This document shows, piece by piece, positions 8,025 to 16,499 of a DNA stretch of 64,000 nucleotides. The position numbers were made by a program, and so were the translations under genes. Under the pieces are notes generated by a model. That model worked only from the letters and a program-made list of their open reading frames with translations. It made no database searches and had not been told where the DNA came from. Each line of letters opens with the position of its first letter. Within the stretch, counting starts at the first letter, position 1. Source of the stretch: Rhodospirillales bacterium (lineage in GTDB: Bacteria; Pseudomonadota; Alphaproteobacteria; Micavibrionales; Micavibrionaceae); NCBI GenBank assembly GCA_020638155.1, contig JACKJB010000003.1:62001-126000 (forward strand), in the 5' to 3' direction.

Positions 8025-9142
8025 GCTTCCTCATCCTCTTCCGGTGGTATGTATTTCTCAATCCGCACAGCGATATTGCCTTGTTTCTGACCGACCGGGC
8101 CGCGGAACATCGGGAAATGGCCGCAGCGCAATTCAAGCTCGTCATCGACCGTGGTCGAGAACATCACGCGCGTACCGACTTTCCAGTTCAGGATGTCGTT
8201 CAGCGGAATGGTTTTTTCACCAAGCACCGCCTGCAGCTGTACATCCGTTTTGTAAAGTTCCTGCGTCAAGTGGTTCTCCCAGATCGAGTCCCGGCCAAAT
8301 TTTTCACCCATGAACATCTGGAGCAGCAATTCACGGATCGGCTCCAGCGTCGCATACGGGATCAGTACTTCGACCCGGCCGCCCCGGTCGCCCATATCGA
8401 CCCGCAACCGGGCCAGAACACAGGCGTTACCGCTTTGCGTAATTGTGGCAAAGCGCGGGTTCGTTTCCATCCGGTCCAGGGAAAAGCTGACCGGGGAAAG
8501 CGGGTCAAACGCGGATGACAGATCGCTCAGCGCCACGCCGACCATCCGTTCCACCAGTTTGGTTTCAATGGTCGTATAAGGGCGGCCTTCAACACGGATC
8601 GCCGGCGTTCCTTTACGGCCGCCGAGCAGCACATCCACTATGGAATAAATTAGGGCGGAATCAGTCACCAGCAAGCCGTGATTGTCCCATTCTTCGGCCT
8701 TAAACACCGAGAGCATCGCCGGCAGCGGGATCGAGTTCATATAATCGCCAAAGCGCACGGTCGACACCTGATCCAGGCTGACTTCGACGTTATCGGATGT
8801 TAAATTCCGCAGAGACGTTGACATCAAACGCACCAGCCGGTCGAAAACGATATCGAGCATCGGCAGGCGTTCATAGTTCACCATGGCCGAGTTAATCAGC
8901 GCCATCACGCCGGAGGTTTCATCCACCCCAGCAGCGTCTTCGTCAAAGCCGAGCAGGCTGTCGATCTCTTCCTGGTTCAGGATGCGGGTGCCGCCATCCT
9001 CATCCATTCCGCCGTCAAACTCGGGGGTTGCGTCGAGAGAGTCATCGCCGCCAGCCAGATCATCGACGGAGTCCCAGTCCTCCATCATCGCTTTTTCATC
9101 GTCGCTCATCTCTTCGAGCTGTTCTGAGTCTGTGTCGCTCAT
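8021..9142 (-). CDS. fliM: FliM, flagellar C-ring switch protein
   Basis: FliM is the central C-ring protein that receives CheY-P and controls rotation direction. The 373-residue product has an acidic N-terminal region and the element GGTRILNQEEIDSLLGF. Next come the CheC-like middle domain (LPMLDIVFDRLVRLMSTSLRNL, RFGDYMNSIPLPAMLSVF, then VEVLIPYATLEPIRELLLQMF) and the C-terminal SpoA domain (VQLQAVLGEKTIPLNDILNW to EKYIPP). Length and order are normal, though the acidic insertion before the LNQEEIDSLL motif is longer than usual. It lies 25 bp after fliL. Confidence 0.96.
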   Translation of the reverse strand: MSDTDSEQLEEMSDDEKAMMEDWDSVDDLAGGDDSLDATPEFDGGMDEDGGTRILNQEEIDSLLGFDEDAAGVDETSGVMALINSAMVNYERLPMLDIVFDRLVRLMSTSLRNLTSDNVEVSLDQVSTVRFGDYMNSIPLPAMLSVFKAEEWDNHGLLVTDSALIYSIVDVLLGGRKGTPAIRVEGRPYTTIETKLVERMVGVALSDLSSAFDPLSPVSFSLDRMETNPRFATITQSGNACVLARLRVDMGDRGGRVEVLIPYATLEPIRELLLQMFMGEKFGRDSIWENHLTQELYKTDVQLQAVLGEKTIPLNDILNWKVGTRVMFSTTVDDELELRCGHFPMFRGPVGQKQGNIAVRIEKYIPPEEDEEA

Positions 9143-9167
9143 ATAACCAAGCTGGTCCTTTTTATTT

Positions 9168-9776
9168 TTATTGTATCAGGATTTCCTGAAACAGCACATC
9201 TTTGACCTCAACCGGGTAGGCCGCAGCATTAACCCTGGCGAGCAGTTCCATCTGGAGCCTGTATATTCCCTGCGATCCGCGCAAGTCCCGCACCCGCAGC
9301 TCCCGCAAATAGGTCTGGAACTGGTCGACCACGCGGGGCATGACAGCTTCGATCGCATGCGCGTCCGACTGACTTTCCAGTTCAAGCTGGACACTCAGCC
9401 GCAAATAGCGCGTTTCGCCTTCCGCATTCAGGTTGACGGTCATATCCGGGATTTCAAGGAAATACGCGCCTTCCATTCCCGAAACACTGCCATCATCACC
9501 ATGACCGCCACCATGGCCATCATCCTTTTTCTTTTTGGCGTGGCCGTCGTCACCGGCATGCTGCTGCTCACCTTTACCGCCCAGCAGCTTATCCAGCGTT
9601 CCGGTGAAATACAGACCGCCGCCAATCCCGGCAAGCAGGAACAGAGGCACCAGGACAAACAGGATAATTTTCTTGGCATCAAGACCGCCACCGCCGCCAA
9701 GATCATCGTCTAGGCCGCCCCCGTCACCGTCCAGTGTCGGTTCCGGATTTCGTGGTTCGTCGTCTGTATCAGACAT
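9168..9776 (-). CDS. fliL: FliL, flagellar basal-body-associated stator protein
   Basis: FliL is a single-pass inner-membrane protein around the stator that supports torque. The product (202 residues) has a Gly/Asp-rich N-terminus, one membrane helix (KIILFVLVPLFLLAGIGGGLYF) and a His/Asp/Lys-rich linker. A periplasmic FliL domain follows (YFLEIPDMTVNLNAEGETRYLRLSVQLELE, ending VEVKDVLFQEILIQ). It is the first gene of the reverse operon fliL-fliM-DUF6468-motE-MotB-like genes-TPR gene. The linker HAKKKKDDGHGGGHGDDG is unusually rich in histidine. Confidence 0.93.
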   Translation of the reverse strand: MSDTDDEPRNPEPTLDGDGGGLDDDLGGGGGLDAKKIILFVLVPLFLLAGIGGGLYFTGTLDKLLGGKGEQQHAGDDGHAKKKKDDGHGGGHGDDGSVSGMEGAYFLEIPDMTVNLNAEGETRYLRLSVQLELESQSDAHAIEAVMPRVVDQFQTYLRELRVRDLRGSQGIYRLQMELLARVNAAAYPVEVKDVLFQEILIQ

Positions 9777-10092
9777 GGCGAGTCTCTCCTGAAATCAATA
9801 TAAGCGTAGCATAAAACAGCCTTAAAGCCGTTAATATTACTGACAATCTTAGCAAAATCCGGCGCAATGGGTAAGCTTCCCCGCCCTTATCCCCAAATTC
9901 ATGCACAAGGAAATTTTTTCCTTTTAGGGAAATTGCAGCGTGGAAAAAATTGTCTGCGCGGCAAAAACTTCTTCCGGCACGAAACAAGCAACCCCTTAAA
10001 AACAAAAGCGTTTTCAACTTGGCACGGCAAATGCATTGGTCTTGTCCGAGGGTTTCACTCTCGATGAACACAACAATACGGGTAAGACAACA
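9777..10092. other. Divergent intergenic region between fliL and flgF
   Basis: This 316-bp stretch carries the promoters of two divergent flagellar operons. The flgF side has a good sigma-54 element (10020-10035). The fliL side has only a poor sigma-54-like match near 9860-9876 in which the GG of the -24 element is broken. No reading frame in it looks like a gene. Confidence 0.7.
10020..10035 (+). promoter_or_regulatory. Sigma-54 promoter of flgFGAH
   Basis: The 16 bases tggcacggcaaatgca match the sigma-54 consensus (TGGCACG, four bases, TTGCA) with a full -24 element and one mismatch in the -12 element. GG and GC have the required spacing. The expected start of transcription, about 12 bases past the GC, leaves roughly 47 bases before the flgF ATG. 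Sigma-54 control with FlbD as activator is the known arrangement for middle and late flagellar genes in Caulobacter-type bacteria. Confidence 0.8.
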
Positions 10093-10839
10093 ATGGAAAA
10101 CCCAATTTATATAGGATTATCGCGGCAGGTTGCGCTTCGGGCGCAGATGGACCTGATCGCGAACAATGTCGCCAACATGTCCACACCCGGATACCAGGCG
10201 CAGAACATGGTCTTTACCGAGTTTATCGAGAAACCGGACGGACGGCATGACTCGCTGCGCAAACAGGATCCGCTGTCTTTTGTCCTTGATTACGGTCATT
10301 ACCAGGTCACTGAAGAAGGGCCGATGCAATATACCGGCAACCAGCTTGATGTTGCCCTGAGCGGTCCCGGTTATTTCGGCGTCAAAACACCGGACAGCGA
10401 TGAAACATTTTACACCCGCGCCGGGAACTTCCAGGTCAACGCGCTAGGCGAACTTGTGACCGGGCGCGGTCATCATGTCATGAGCGAAGGCGGCGGGCCG
10501 ATTGTAATTCCTGCCGATGCGAAGAAAGTCCAGATTGCCGAAGATGGATCGATTGCCACCGAAGACGGTGAGATCGGCCGCCTGATGATGGTTGAATTTG
10601 ATGATCTGCAAAAGCTTGAAGCGCGTGGTGACGGGATGTACGAGACAGAGCAGGAAGCCAATCCCGCGACAAAAACACGCGCGGTCCAGGGCATGGTTGA
10701 AGGCTCTAACGTTACGCCGGTTCTCGAGATGACCCGGATGATCGATGTGCTGCGGGCTTACCAGCAGACCCAGCGTTTACTGCAATCCGAGCACGAAAGG
10801 CAGCGGACGATGATCCAGCGCCTTAGCCGTGGCTCATAA
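10093..10839 (+). CDS. flgF: FlgF, proximal rod protein
   Basis: FlgF is one of the proximal rod proteins exported through the flagellar type III system. The 248-residue product starts with MENPIYIGLSRQVALRAQMD and the rod signature LIANNVANMSTPGYQAQ. It has a central FYTRAGNFQVNALGELV and ends with the axial-family C-terminus VEGSNVTPVLEMTRMIDVLRAYQ. The ATG at 10093 is chosen because the N-terminal helix begins there; an upstream in-frame ATG at 10036 would lie before the expected transcription start region. It is the first gene of flgF-flgG-flgA-flgH. Confidence 0.95.
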   Translation: MENPIYIGLSRQVALRAQMDLIANNVANMSTPGYQAQNMVFTEFIEKPDGRHDSLRKQDPLSFVLDYGHYQVTEEGPMQYTGNQLDVALSGPGYFGVKTPDSDETFYTRAGNFQVNALGELVTGRGHHVMSEGGGPIVIPADAKKVQIAEDGSIATEDGEIGRLMMVEFDDLQKLEARGDGMYETEQEANPATKTRAVQGMVEGSNVTPVLEMTRMIDVLRAYQQTQRLLQSEHERQRTMIQRLSRGS

Positions 10840-10865
10840 AGATTAGAATATAAAGGAGAAAACCA

Positions 10866-11651
10866 ATGCGTTCATTAGATATCGGTGCGACAGGGATGCT
10901 GGCACAACAGATGAATGTGGATGTCATTTCGAACAATATCGCGAACATGACGACCACAGGATTCAAACGCCAGCGTGTCGATTTCAAAGACCTGATCTAT
11001 CAGAATATCGACAAGCCGGGATCGCAGTCTTCGGACATCAGCACGATCCTGCCCGCAGGTCTGCAGCTTGGCCTGGGGGTCCGGGTCGGGTCAGTCTATA
11101 AGATCCACGAACAGGGCGCATTGCAGATTACAGAGAACCCTCTGGACCTTGCCATCACCGGGGACGGGTTCTTCCAGATCCAGATGCCGAACGGGGAAAC
11201 GGCTTATACCCGTTCCGGTGTCTTCCAGGTCAATGAAAACGGCGAGATCGTCAACACGCTGGGCTTCCTGATGGATCCGAACATCACCGTGCCTGCCGAT
11301 GCCGAAGCGGTCGAGATCAACGAGAACGGCGAAGTCTTTGCCGAAATCGCAGGACAGGTCGATTTGACGGCACTGGGCCAGATCCAGCTCGCAACCTTTG
11401 TGAACCCGGCCGGGCTGGAAGCGATTGGCGATAATTTGTTCCTGGAAACCACAGCATCGGGCGCGGCGCAGATCAACAATCCGGGTACGGAAAATGCCGG
11501 GATGATCCGCCAGGGCGCGCTTGAAAATTCGAACGTCAACGTGGTCGAGGAAATCACCAGTCTGATTACCGCGCAGCGGGCTTACGAAATGAACTCAACC
11601 GTGATCCGGACCAGCGATGAAATGCTGCAACAGGTCGCACAGCTTCGATAA
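10866..11651 (+). CDS. flgG: FlgG, distal rod protein
   Basis: FlgG builds the distal rod that passes through the P and L rings. The 261-residue product has the classic start MRSLDIGATGMLAQQMNVDV and VISNNIANMTTTGFKRQRVD. A distal-rod-specific segment contains LQLGLGVRVGSV, followed by AYTRSGVFQVNENGEIV and the C-terminus NVNVVEEITSLITAQRAYEMN. An AAAGGAG ribosome site sits 6-7 bases before the ATG. Length is the usual 260-262 residues. Confidence 0.97.
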   Translation: MRSLDIGATGMLAQQMNVDVISNNIANMTTTGFKRQRVDFKDLIYQNIDKPGSQSSDISTILPAGLQLGLGVRVGSVYKIHEQGALQITENPLDLAITGDGFFQIQMPNGETAYTRSGVFQVNENGEIVNTLGFLMDPNITVPADAEAVEINENGEVFAEIAGQVDLTALGQIQLATFVNPAGLEAIGDNLFLETTASGAAQINNPGTENAGMIRQGALENSNVNVVEEITSLITAQRAYEMNSTVIRTSDEMLQQVAQLR

Positions 11652-11687
11652 GCCTTAGTAGAGCCGTATAGAAAAAGGAGTAAACAG

Positions 11688-12662
11688 ATGCACAGCTTAC
11701 CGCAAAAAATCGACTTCACATTCCGGGTGATCGTCCTGATTTTGACCGTGACCGTCGGTATGATGTTTCTGTTTGTCGGCGCACGGGCGGCAATGGCGGC
11801 GAATCTGAAAAGCACCGCCGTGATCTATGGCGATGTGTTTACGGTTGGCGATCTGTTCGGCGGGCTGAGCAAAGATATGTCAGGCAAAGTGCTAGGCCCT
11901 GCCCCGCAGCCGGGGCATGATATTGTGCTGAACGCGCGGACGCTGATGCGCATTGCCGTGGCGCTTGATTTGCCATGGCGTCCGGCCAGCACGGCGGATC
12001 AGGTTACCCTGCGCCGGGCCGCAACGGTGATTGACACTGGTGAGATCAAGAACCTGCTTGATGAACAGCTCCGTGCAGAAGGGCTTGACGGCCGCTTTGC
12101 CATCAGCTTCAGCAATACCATCGCGCCGCAAATGATCCTGCCGCATGATGAAATCGCCACAGTAGAGATCGGGATGATGAATTATGATTCTCAGCACGGC
12201 AAATTCCAGGCGACCCTGATGGCGCCGTCCAAAGACAAGCCGCTCGCCGAGCTGGCTGTTGCCGGGAAGATCGAGCGGATCATTCCCGTGCCGGTTCTCA
12301 AAAAGACACTGTCCACCGGGACGATCATCAATGCCTATGACATTGACTGGGTCGATATCAGGGAAAGCGAAATCCAGAACGGCCTGATCCTTGACGCCGA
12401 CGCGCTGGCCGGGATGACGCCGCGCCGGATGCTGGTGGCAGGCAAACCGATCCGCGATAACGAGCTGGAACGCCCGCAACTGGTATCACGCGGCGATACG
12501 GTCACAATCACATATGGAGACAAAATTATGACGCTCACCGCGCAAGGCAAGGCCATGCAGAACGGTGCCAAGGGCGACATGATCCGGGTCATCAACCTGG
12601 CGAGTAACCGCACAGTCGATGCGTTCGTCGAAGACGAGTTCATGGTCAAAGTGCAGCCTTAA
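11688..12662 (+). CDS. flgA: FlgA, P-ring assembly chaperone
   Basis: FlgA is a periplasmic chaperone for polymerisation of the FlgI P-ring. The 324-residue product has a signal/anchor segment (VIVLILTVTVGMMFLFVGARAAMAA), a central region typical of the long alphaproteobacterial FlgA, and the C-terminal SAF domain. That domain includes PVLKKTLSTGTIINAYDIDW, GMTPRRMLVAGKPIRDNEL and a final strand set (VTITYGDKIMTLTAQGKAMQ). An AAAAAGGAG ribosome site precedes the ATG. It sits between flgG and flgH, the standard order. Confidence 0.95.
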   Translation: MHSLPQKIDFTFRVIVLILTVTVGMMFLFVGARAAMAANLKSTAVIYGDVFTVGDLFGGLSKDMSGKVLGPAPQPGHDIVLNARTLMRIAVALDLPWRPASTADQVTLRRAATVIDTGEIKNLLDEQLRAEGLDGRFAISFSNTIAPQMILPHDEIATVEIGMMNYDSQHGKFQATLMAPSKDKPLAELAVAGKIERIIPVPVLKKTLSTGTIINAYDIDWVDIRESEIQNGLILDADALAGMTPRRMLVAGKPIRDNELERPQLVSRGDTVTITYGDKIMTLTAQGKAMQNGAKGDMIRVINLASNRTVDAFVEDEFMVKVQP

Positions 12663-12685
12663 TCTAAAAAAAGGAGATGGGTAAG

Positions 12686-13438
12686 ATGAAAAAACACACA
12701 TTTAGAAATATCACAATCGGCCTGATGCTGAGCTGCTGCCTGAGCGGATGCGGCGCAGTGGACAGGCTGTCCAATGTCGGCAGCCCGCCGCAAATGGCAA
12801 AAATTGAAAACCCGCAGCTCAAAGACGATTACCAGCCGATCAGCATGCCGATGCCCGCCCCGGTCGTTGAAAAGAAACAGCCCAATTCGCTGTGGGCGTC
12901 CAACCGTAAGAATTTCTTCAAAGACCAGCGCGCCAGCAATGTCGGCGATATCCTGACCGTCATGATCGAAATTTCCGACAAGGCCGAGCTGGATAACGAA
13001 ACAGAACGCACCCGCAATGCTGGAGAAGCCGCAAGCGCCCCGAACTTACTCGGCTACGACGCTTCTCTCGGACGCATCCTGCCTGATGTCATTGACCCCG
13101 GCAACCTGATTGATTTTGCAAACGACTCTCGGCACAACGGTGCCGGCACGATCGATCGTGAAGAAAAGATCGAAGTGAAGCTGGCCGCACTCATCACGCA
13201 GATCCTGCCGAACGGGAATCTTGTCATCGACGGCAGCCAGGAAGTACGGGTCAATTTTGAAAAACGGATTTTGAACGTCCAGGGCGTGATCCGTCCTGAA
13301 GATATTTCCGTGAACAACACGATCAGTTACGACCAGATCGCCGAAGCGCGCATTGTCTATGGTGGCGAAGGGCAAATTACAGATGTGCAGCAGCCGCGAT
13401 ACGGCCAGCAGGTTTACGATATCCTGTTCCCGTTCTAG
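12686..13438 (+). CDS. flgH: FlgH, L-ring lipoprotein
   Basis: FlgH forms the outer-membrane L ring. The 250-residue product begins with a lipoprotein leader whose lipobox is CCLSGCGAV, placing the lipidated cysteine near residue 23. It carries the core SLWASNRKNFFKDQRASNVGD, ILTVMIEISDKAELDNETER and the conserved end GNLVIDGSQEVRVNFEKRIL through QPRYGQQVYDILFPF. AAGGAG at 12671-12676 fits the ATG at 12686 and is too close to the in-frame ATG at 12677. It ends the operon and a strong terminator follows. Confidence 0.96.
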   Translation: MKKHTFRNITIGLMLSCCLSGCGAVDRLSNVGSPPQMAKIENPQLKDDYQPISMPMPAPVVEKKQPNSLWASNRKNFFKDQRASNVGDILTVMIEISDKAELDNETERTRNAGEAASAPNLLGYDASLGRILPDVIDPGNLIDFANDSRHNGAGTIDREEKIEVKLAALITQILPNGNLVIDGSQEVRVNFEKRILNVQGVIRPEDISVNNTISYDQIAEARIVYGGEGQITDVQQPRYGQQVYDILFPF

Positions 13439-13518
13439 GACGAGGACAGTACCCAGTCATGGCGTTTTTGCCGTCTACACCGCGGCCGGACACGCCATGT
13501 CTTACCCACCTAAACCTC

Positions 13519-13542
13519 ATGCCCCTTCGGGGGCATTTTTTT
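13519..13542 (+). terminator. Rho-independent terminator after flgH
   Basis: A GC-rich stem (TGCCCC, loop TTCG, GGGGCA, extended by an A-T pair) is followed by seven Ts. It lies about 80 bp after the flgH stop and reads in the same direction. Confidence 0.85.
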
Positions 13543-13559
13543 ACCCAGAAGGCGAAGAA

Positions 13560-13760
13560 AGAGTCTGTTTCAAAACTCTTCTCGCCGTCATTCACGCGGC
13601 CTCGCCGTAGCGTAGCGCAGGCGGGCTAATCGGCGGGAATCCAGTAGAAGGCAGCGGCAAAGCCGCTGACATATGGATCCCCGCCGTTTAAACAAACCCC
13701 CTACAATGCAAGGGTTTTGTCACGGGGATGACGATTAGGGGGAGTTTTGAAACAGACTCT
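13560..13760. mobile_element. MITE-like element with 19-bp terminal inverted repeats
   Basis: A perfect inverted repeat (gagtctgtttcaaaactc at 13561-13578 and its complement at 13742-13759, extended by one matching base on each side) bounds about 200 bp. The interior has a second inverted pair (cggcgggaatcca near 13632 and tggatccccgccg near 13673) and no convincing reading frame. The element lies between the flgH terminator and the dksA stop codon. It is too short to encode a transposase, so any mobility would depend on an enzyme elsewhere. No clear target-site duplication is visible. Confidence 0.65.
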
Positions 13761-13765
13761 AAGGC

Positions 13766-14200
13766 TTAATCCTCGCGGTGGGTTTTTTCCATCCGCTCAT
13801 GCCGCTCCTGCGCCTCGATGCTCAATGTCGCCACCGGGCGGGCGATCAGGCGGGCCACAGAGATCGGTTCGCCGGTTTCTTCGCAGTAACCGTAAGACCC
13901 GTCATCAACCCGTAGCAACGCTTCATTGATCTTGCTAATCAGCTTGCGCTCCCGGTCACGGGTCCGCAGTTCCAGCGCGTGGTCGGTTTCCGCAGAAGCC
14001 CGGTCCGCGAGGTCCGGCTTTTGCAGTTCTGTTTCCTGCAGGGTATTTGCGATGGTTTCCGATGATTCCCGCAACAGCTCTTCCCGCCAGGAAATCAGCT
14101 TCTGACGGAAAAACTCAAGCATCACAGAATTCATAAAATCGCCCTTGTCCTTGGTCGGATCATAATCAGGGGGTACAAGAACACTTGCTGGTGCTGCCAT
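13766..14200 (-). CDS. dksA: DksA-family RNA polymerase-binding regulator
   Basis: DksA-family proteins enter the RNA polymerase secondary channel and, often with ppGpp, alter transcription of growth-related promoters. The 144-residue product has the coiled-coil region (FFRQKLISWREELLRESSETI...LADRASAETDHALELRTRDR) followed by DDGSYGYCEETGEPISVARL and ARPVATLSIEAQERHER. Of the four zinc-ligand cysteines of classical DksA only one remains (YGYCEE), the pattern seen in many alphaproteobacterial homologues. AAGGA lies about nine bases before the ATG at 14200, which favours that start over an in-frame GTG at 14221. Confidence 0.88.
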   Translation of the reverse strand: MAAPASVLVPPDYDPTKDKGDFMNSVMLEFFRQKLISWREELLRESSETIANTLQETELQKPDLADRASAETDHALELRTRDRERKLISKINEALLRVDDGSYGYCEETGEPISVARLIARPVATLSIEAQERHERMEKTHRED

Positions 14201-14303
14201 ATCTGCGAATCCTTTCGACACAGAATTATCCTATTAAAAATGATGGGAAAATATAGGAACAAGCGCCCGTCATGGCAAGAGGGAAGTACGGATTAATTAC
14301 GCT

Positions 14304-14744
14304 TTATCCAGAAGGCGTATCCATCGCCTTACGCATTTTGGCCAGTTCAACCTGGGCACGCAGGTCAATTTCATCCAAAAGTGCGGTCAGGCGCGGGTCC
14401 ATGATTTTTTCCCGGTGACTGGCAACAACATCGGCAACACCGATGACATGCCCCACCGTCAATGTCCCGGTCAGCAAGCCGATGCGCAGCTTTTCAAGTT
14501 CATCGAGAATGCCATCCGCCCGGTGCTGCATCCGCTTGCGCGCAGCGCGCTCGGTAGGGTCTTCGGCGGCCTGGACAGCCAAAAGCGCATCAACCCTGGC
14601 AACAGAATGTGTCGCGCTGGTCTCCCTGGTCTCGGACGCGCCACCGGTCACCATACTCCCGAATGATCCGTCACCCGAAGAAACCTTGCCTTTCTTCTGG
14701 GTCTGGGATGTCTGACGGGATTTATCCGGGCCTTCGACTTTCAT
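14304..14744 (-). CDS. fliX: FliX, flagellar assembly checkpoint regulator
   Basis: In Caulobacter FliX couples assembly of the early basal body to FlbD activity and hence to sigma-54 flagellar transcription. The 146-residue product has a basic, Ser/Thr-rich N-terminus and a helical C-terminal domain with RMQHRADGILDELEKLRIGL, TVGHVIGVADVVASHREKI and the family-typical end LLDEIDLRAQVELAKMRK. The start at 14744 (MKVEGPDK) fits the family. It is divergent from flgI, the same arrangement as in Caulobacter. Confidence 0.9.
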   Translation of the reverse strand: MKVEGPDKSRQTSQTQKKGKVSSGDGSFGSMVTGGASETRETSATHSVARVDALLAVQAAEDPTERAARKRMQHRADGILDELEKLRIGLLTGTLTVGHVIGVADVVASHREKIMDPRLTALLDEIDLRAQVELAKMRKAMDTPSG

Positions 14745-14923
14745 AGCGCACACCTTTGTTACCCCAAGAGTATCGCCCTCTCGCCCCTCGCGGTCAAGCG
14801 GGAGGAAAATTTTGCCGCCCTGCAGGCAAACCTGAACAAAACTGCCGATCCCGCATTTTGTTTTCATATGGTCGAAATTCCGTTAATTCACTGAAAAACA
14901 ACAATAATTCACCGCATCAAAAC

Positions 14924-14939
14924 TGGCACAAAGTTCGCA
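14924..14939 (+). promoter_or_regulatory. Sigma-54 promoter of flgI and downstream genes
   Basis: The bases tggcacaaagttcgca match the sigma-54 consensus with an intact TGGCAC and one mismatch in the TTGCA block; GG and GC are correctly spaced. The predicted start lies about 30 bases before the flgI ATG. It sits in the fliX-flgI divergent region, where sigma-54/FlbD control is established in Caulobacter. Confidence 0.78.
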
Positions 14940-14983
14940 TTGATCTAAGCGGAACAAAACTAAACCGGATAACGGGAAAAGTT

Positions 14984-16126
14984 ATGACAACGAAAATATT
15001 ACAGTTTCTGCATTATATCCTCTTCGCGATCTTCATGATCGCGGTGATGGTTGGCGGTAATATTTCGCAGGCTCATGCCAAAACCACACGCATCAAGGAC
15101 ATTGTCGATATTGAAGGCGTCCGCGATAATATGCTGATCGGCTACGGCCTTGTTGTCGGGCTGAACGGGTCCGGTGATTCCCTGAACAACTCCCCTTTTA
15201 CCGAGCAAAGCCTGATCGCGATGTTAGAGCGTCTGGGCGTTAATGTTCGCGGCCAAAACCTGAATACGGGCAACGTGGCCGCCGTCATGGTCACCGCGAC
15301 CCTGCCGCCTTTTGCGAACCAGGGTTCACGCATTGATGTCAATGTTTCAACGCTGGGCGATGCCGAAAGCCTGCAGGGCGGGACGCTTCTGGTCACGCCG
15401 CTTAAAGGGGCTGATGGTGAGGTCTATGCGGTCGCGCAAGGCCCGGTCAATATTGCCGGGTACTCTGTCGAAGGCCAGGCCGCGACCTTTATCCGCAACA
15501 TCCCGACCGCCGGCCGTATCCCGGAAGGCGGCATTGTCGAGCGCGAGATTGATTTCGACCTGAAAGATTTTGGTGAAATCCGCCTGGCGCTGCGTAACCC
15601 TGACTTTACCACGGCCCGCCGTATTTCCCGCGCCATCAACGGCTTCCTGTCTGACAGCGTCGCGACGGCAGAGAACTCGGGCAGCGTTAAATTAATCAAA
15701 CCGGCAAACTTTAAAGGCACGATTGTCGACCTCATCACCGATGTCGAACAGTTGCCGATCCAGCCGGACCAGGTCGCCCGCGTCGTGATCGACGAGCGCT
15801 CCGGCATTATCGTGATGGGCGCCGATGTCAGCATCAGCACCGTTGCGATCGCACAGGGCAGCCTGACCATCAAGATTACTGAAACCCCGCAAGTCTCCCA
15901 GCCTAACCCCTTCTCCGCACAGGGCCAGACCGTCGTCGTGCCGCGCACCGACATCCAGGTCAATAGCGGTGAAGACGTCAAGCTGGGCGTACTGGAAACC
16001 GGCGTCACACTGCAGGATCTCGTGACCGGGCTAAACCGCCTCGGCGTTGCCCCGCGCGACACAATCACAATCCTGCAGGCAATCAAGGCGGCCGGTGCCC
16101 TGCAGGCGGACATACAGACCATGTAA
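14984..16126 (+). CDS. flgI: FlgI, P-ring protein
   Basis: FlgI forms the periplasmic P ring around the rod. The 380-residue product has a signal peptide (about residues 1-31, ending ISQAHA). Family blocks follow: KDIVDIEGVRDNMLIGYGLV, VGLNGSGDS, ANVSTLGDAESLQGGTLLVT (one residue differs here), FTTARRISRAIN, VARVVIDERSGIIVMGADVS and the end GVAPRDTITILQAIKAAGAL. The ATG at 14984 is the first one downstream of the sigma-54 promoter. The ribosome site is weak. flgJ follows 13 bp after the stop. Confidence 0.96.
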   Translation: MTTKILQFLHYILFAIFMIAVMVGGNISQAHAKTTRIKDIVDIEGVRDNMLIGYGLVVGLNGSGDSLNNSPFTEQSLIAMLERLGVNVRGQNLNTGNVAAVMVTATLPPFANQGSRIDVNVSTLGDAESLQGGTLLVTPLKGADGEVYAVAQGPVNIAGYSVEGQAATFIRNIPTAGRIPEGGIVEREIDFDLKDFGEIRLALRNPDFTTARRISRAINGFLSDSVATAENSGSVKLIKPANFKGTIVDLITDVEQLPIQPDQVARVVIDERSGIIVMGADVSISTVAIAQGSLTIKITETPQVSQPNPFSAQGQTVVVPRTDIQVNSGEDVKLGVLETGVTLQDLVTGLNRLGVAPRDTITILQAIKAAGALQADIQTM

Positions 16127-16139
16127 TGAGTTGAAAACG

Positions 16140-16499
16140 ATGAACCAGTTGATAACGACAGACCCGACGATCCAGCTTATGCAAGCCGCCCAGACGCAGG
16201 CCAAGCATAGAGCCGAGATGCTGGAGAAGTCGAAAGACATCGCCAACTACGAGAAAATTGACGAGGCCGCAAAAGAATTCGAAGCGGTGTTCCTGTCAGA
16301 AATGCTCAAGCCGATGTTCGCCGAAGTGAACCAGCCGGACCCACTGTTCGGCGGGGGTCAGGGCGAAGCGGTGTTCAAGGGCTTCATGGTGCAGGAATAC
16401 GGCAAGTTAATGGCTGAACGGGGCGGTATCGGTATAGCCGAGCATGTGAAATCGGCACTGATCCACATTCAAGAGGAGATGAGCAATGGCGACAGATAA
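16140..16499 (+). CDS. flgJ: FlgJ-type rod-binding protein
   Basis: The 119-residue protein corresponds to the N-terminal rod-binding (rod cap) domain of FlgJ: EKIDEAAKEFEAVFLSEMLK, then PLFGGGQGEAVFKGFMVQEY and GKLMAERGGIGIAEHV. The muramidase domain of enteric FlgJ is absent, as is normal in Alphaproteobacteria, so peptidoglycan must be opened by a separate enzyme. It overlaps the next gene by 14 bp. Confidence 0.92.
   Translation: MNQLITTDPTIQLMQAAQTQAKHRAEMLEKSKDIANYEKIDEAAKEFEAVFLSEMLKPMFAEVNQPDPLFGGGQGEAVFKGFMVQEYGKLMAERGGIGIAEHVKSALIHIQEEMSNGDR

Noticed and set aside
9860..9876. Sigma-54-like match for fliL on the minus strand
   Set aside because: The -12 block fits, but the invariant GG of the -24 block is GC, so I do not call it.
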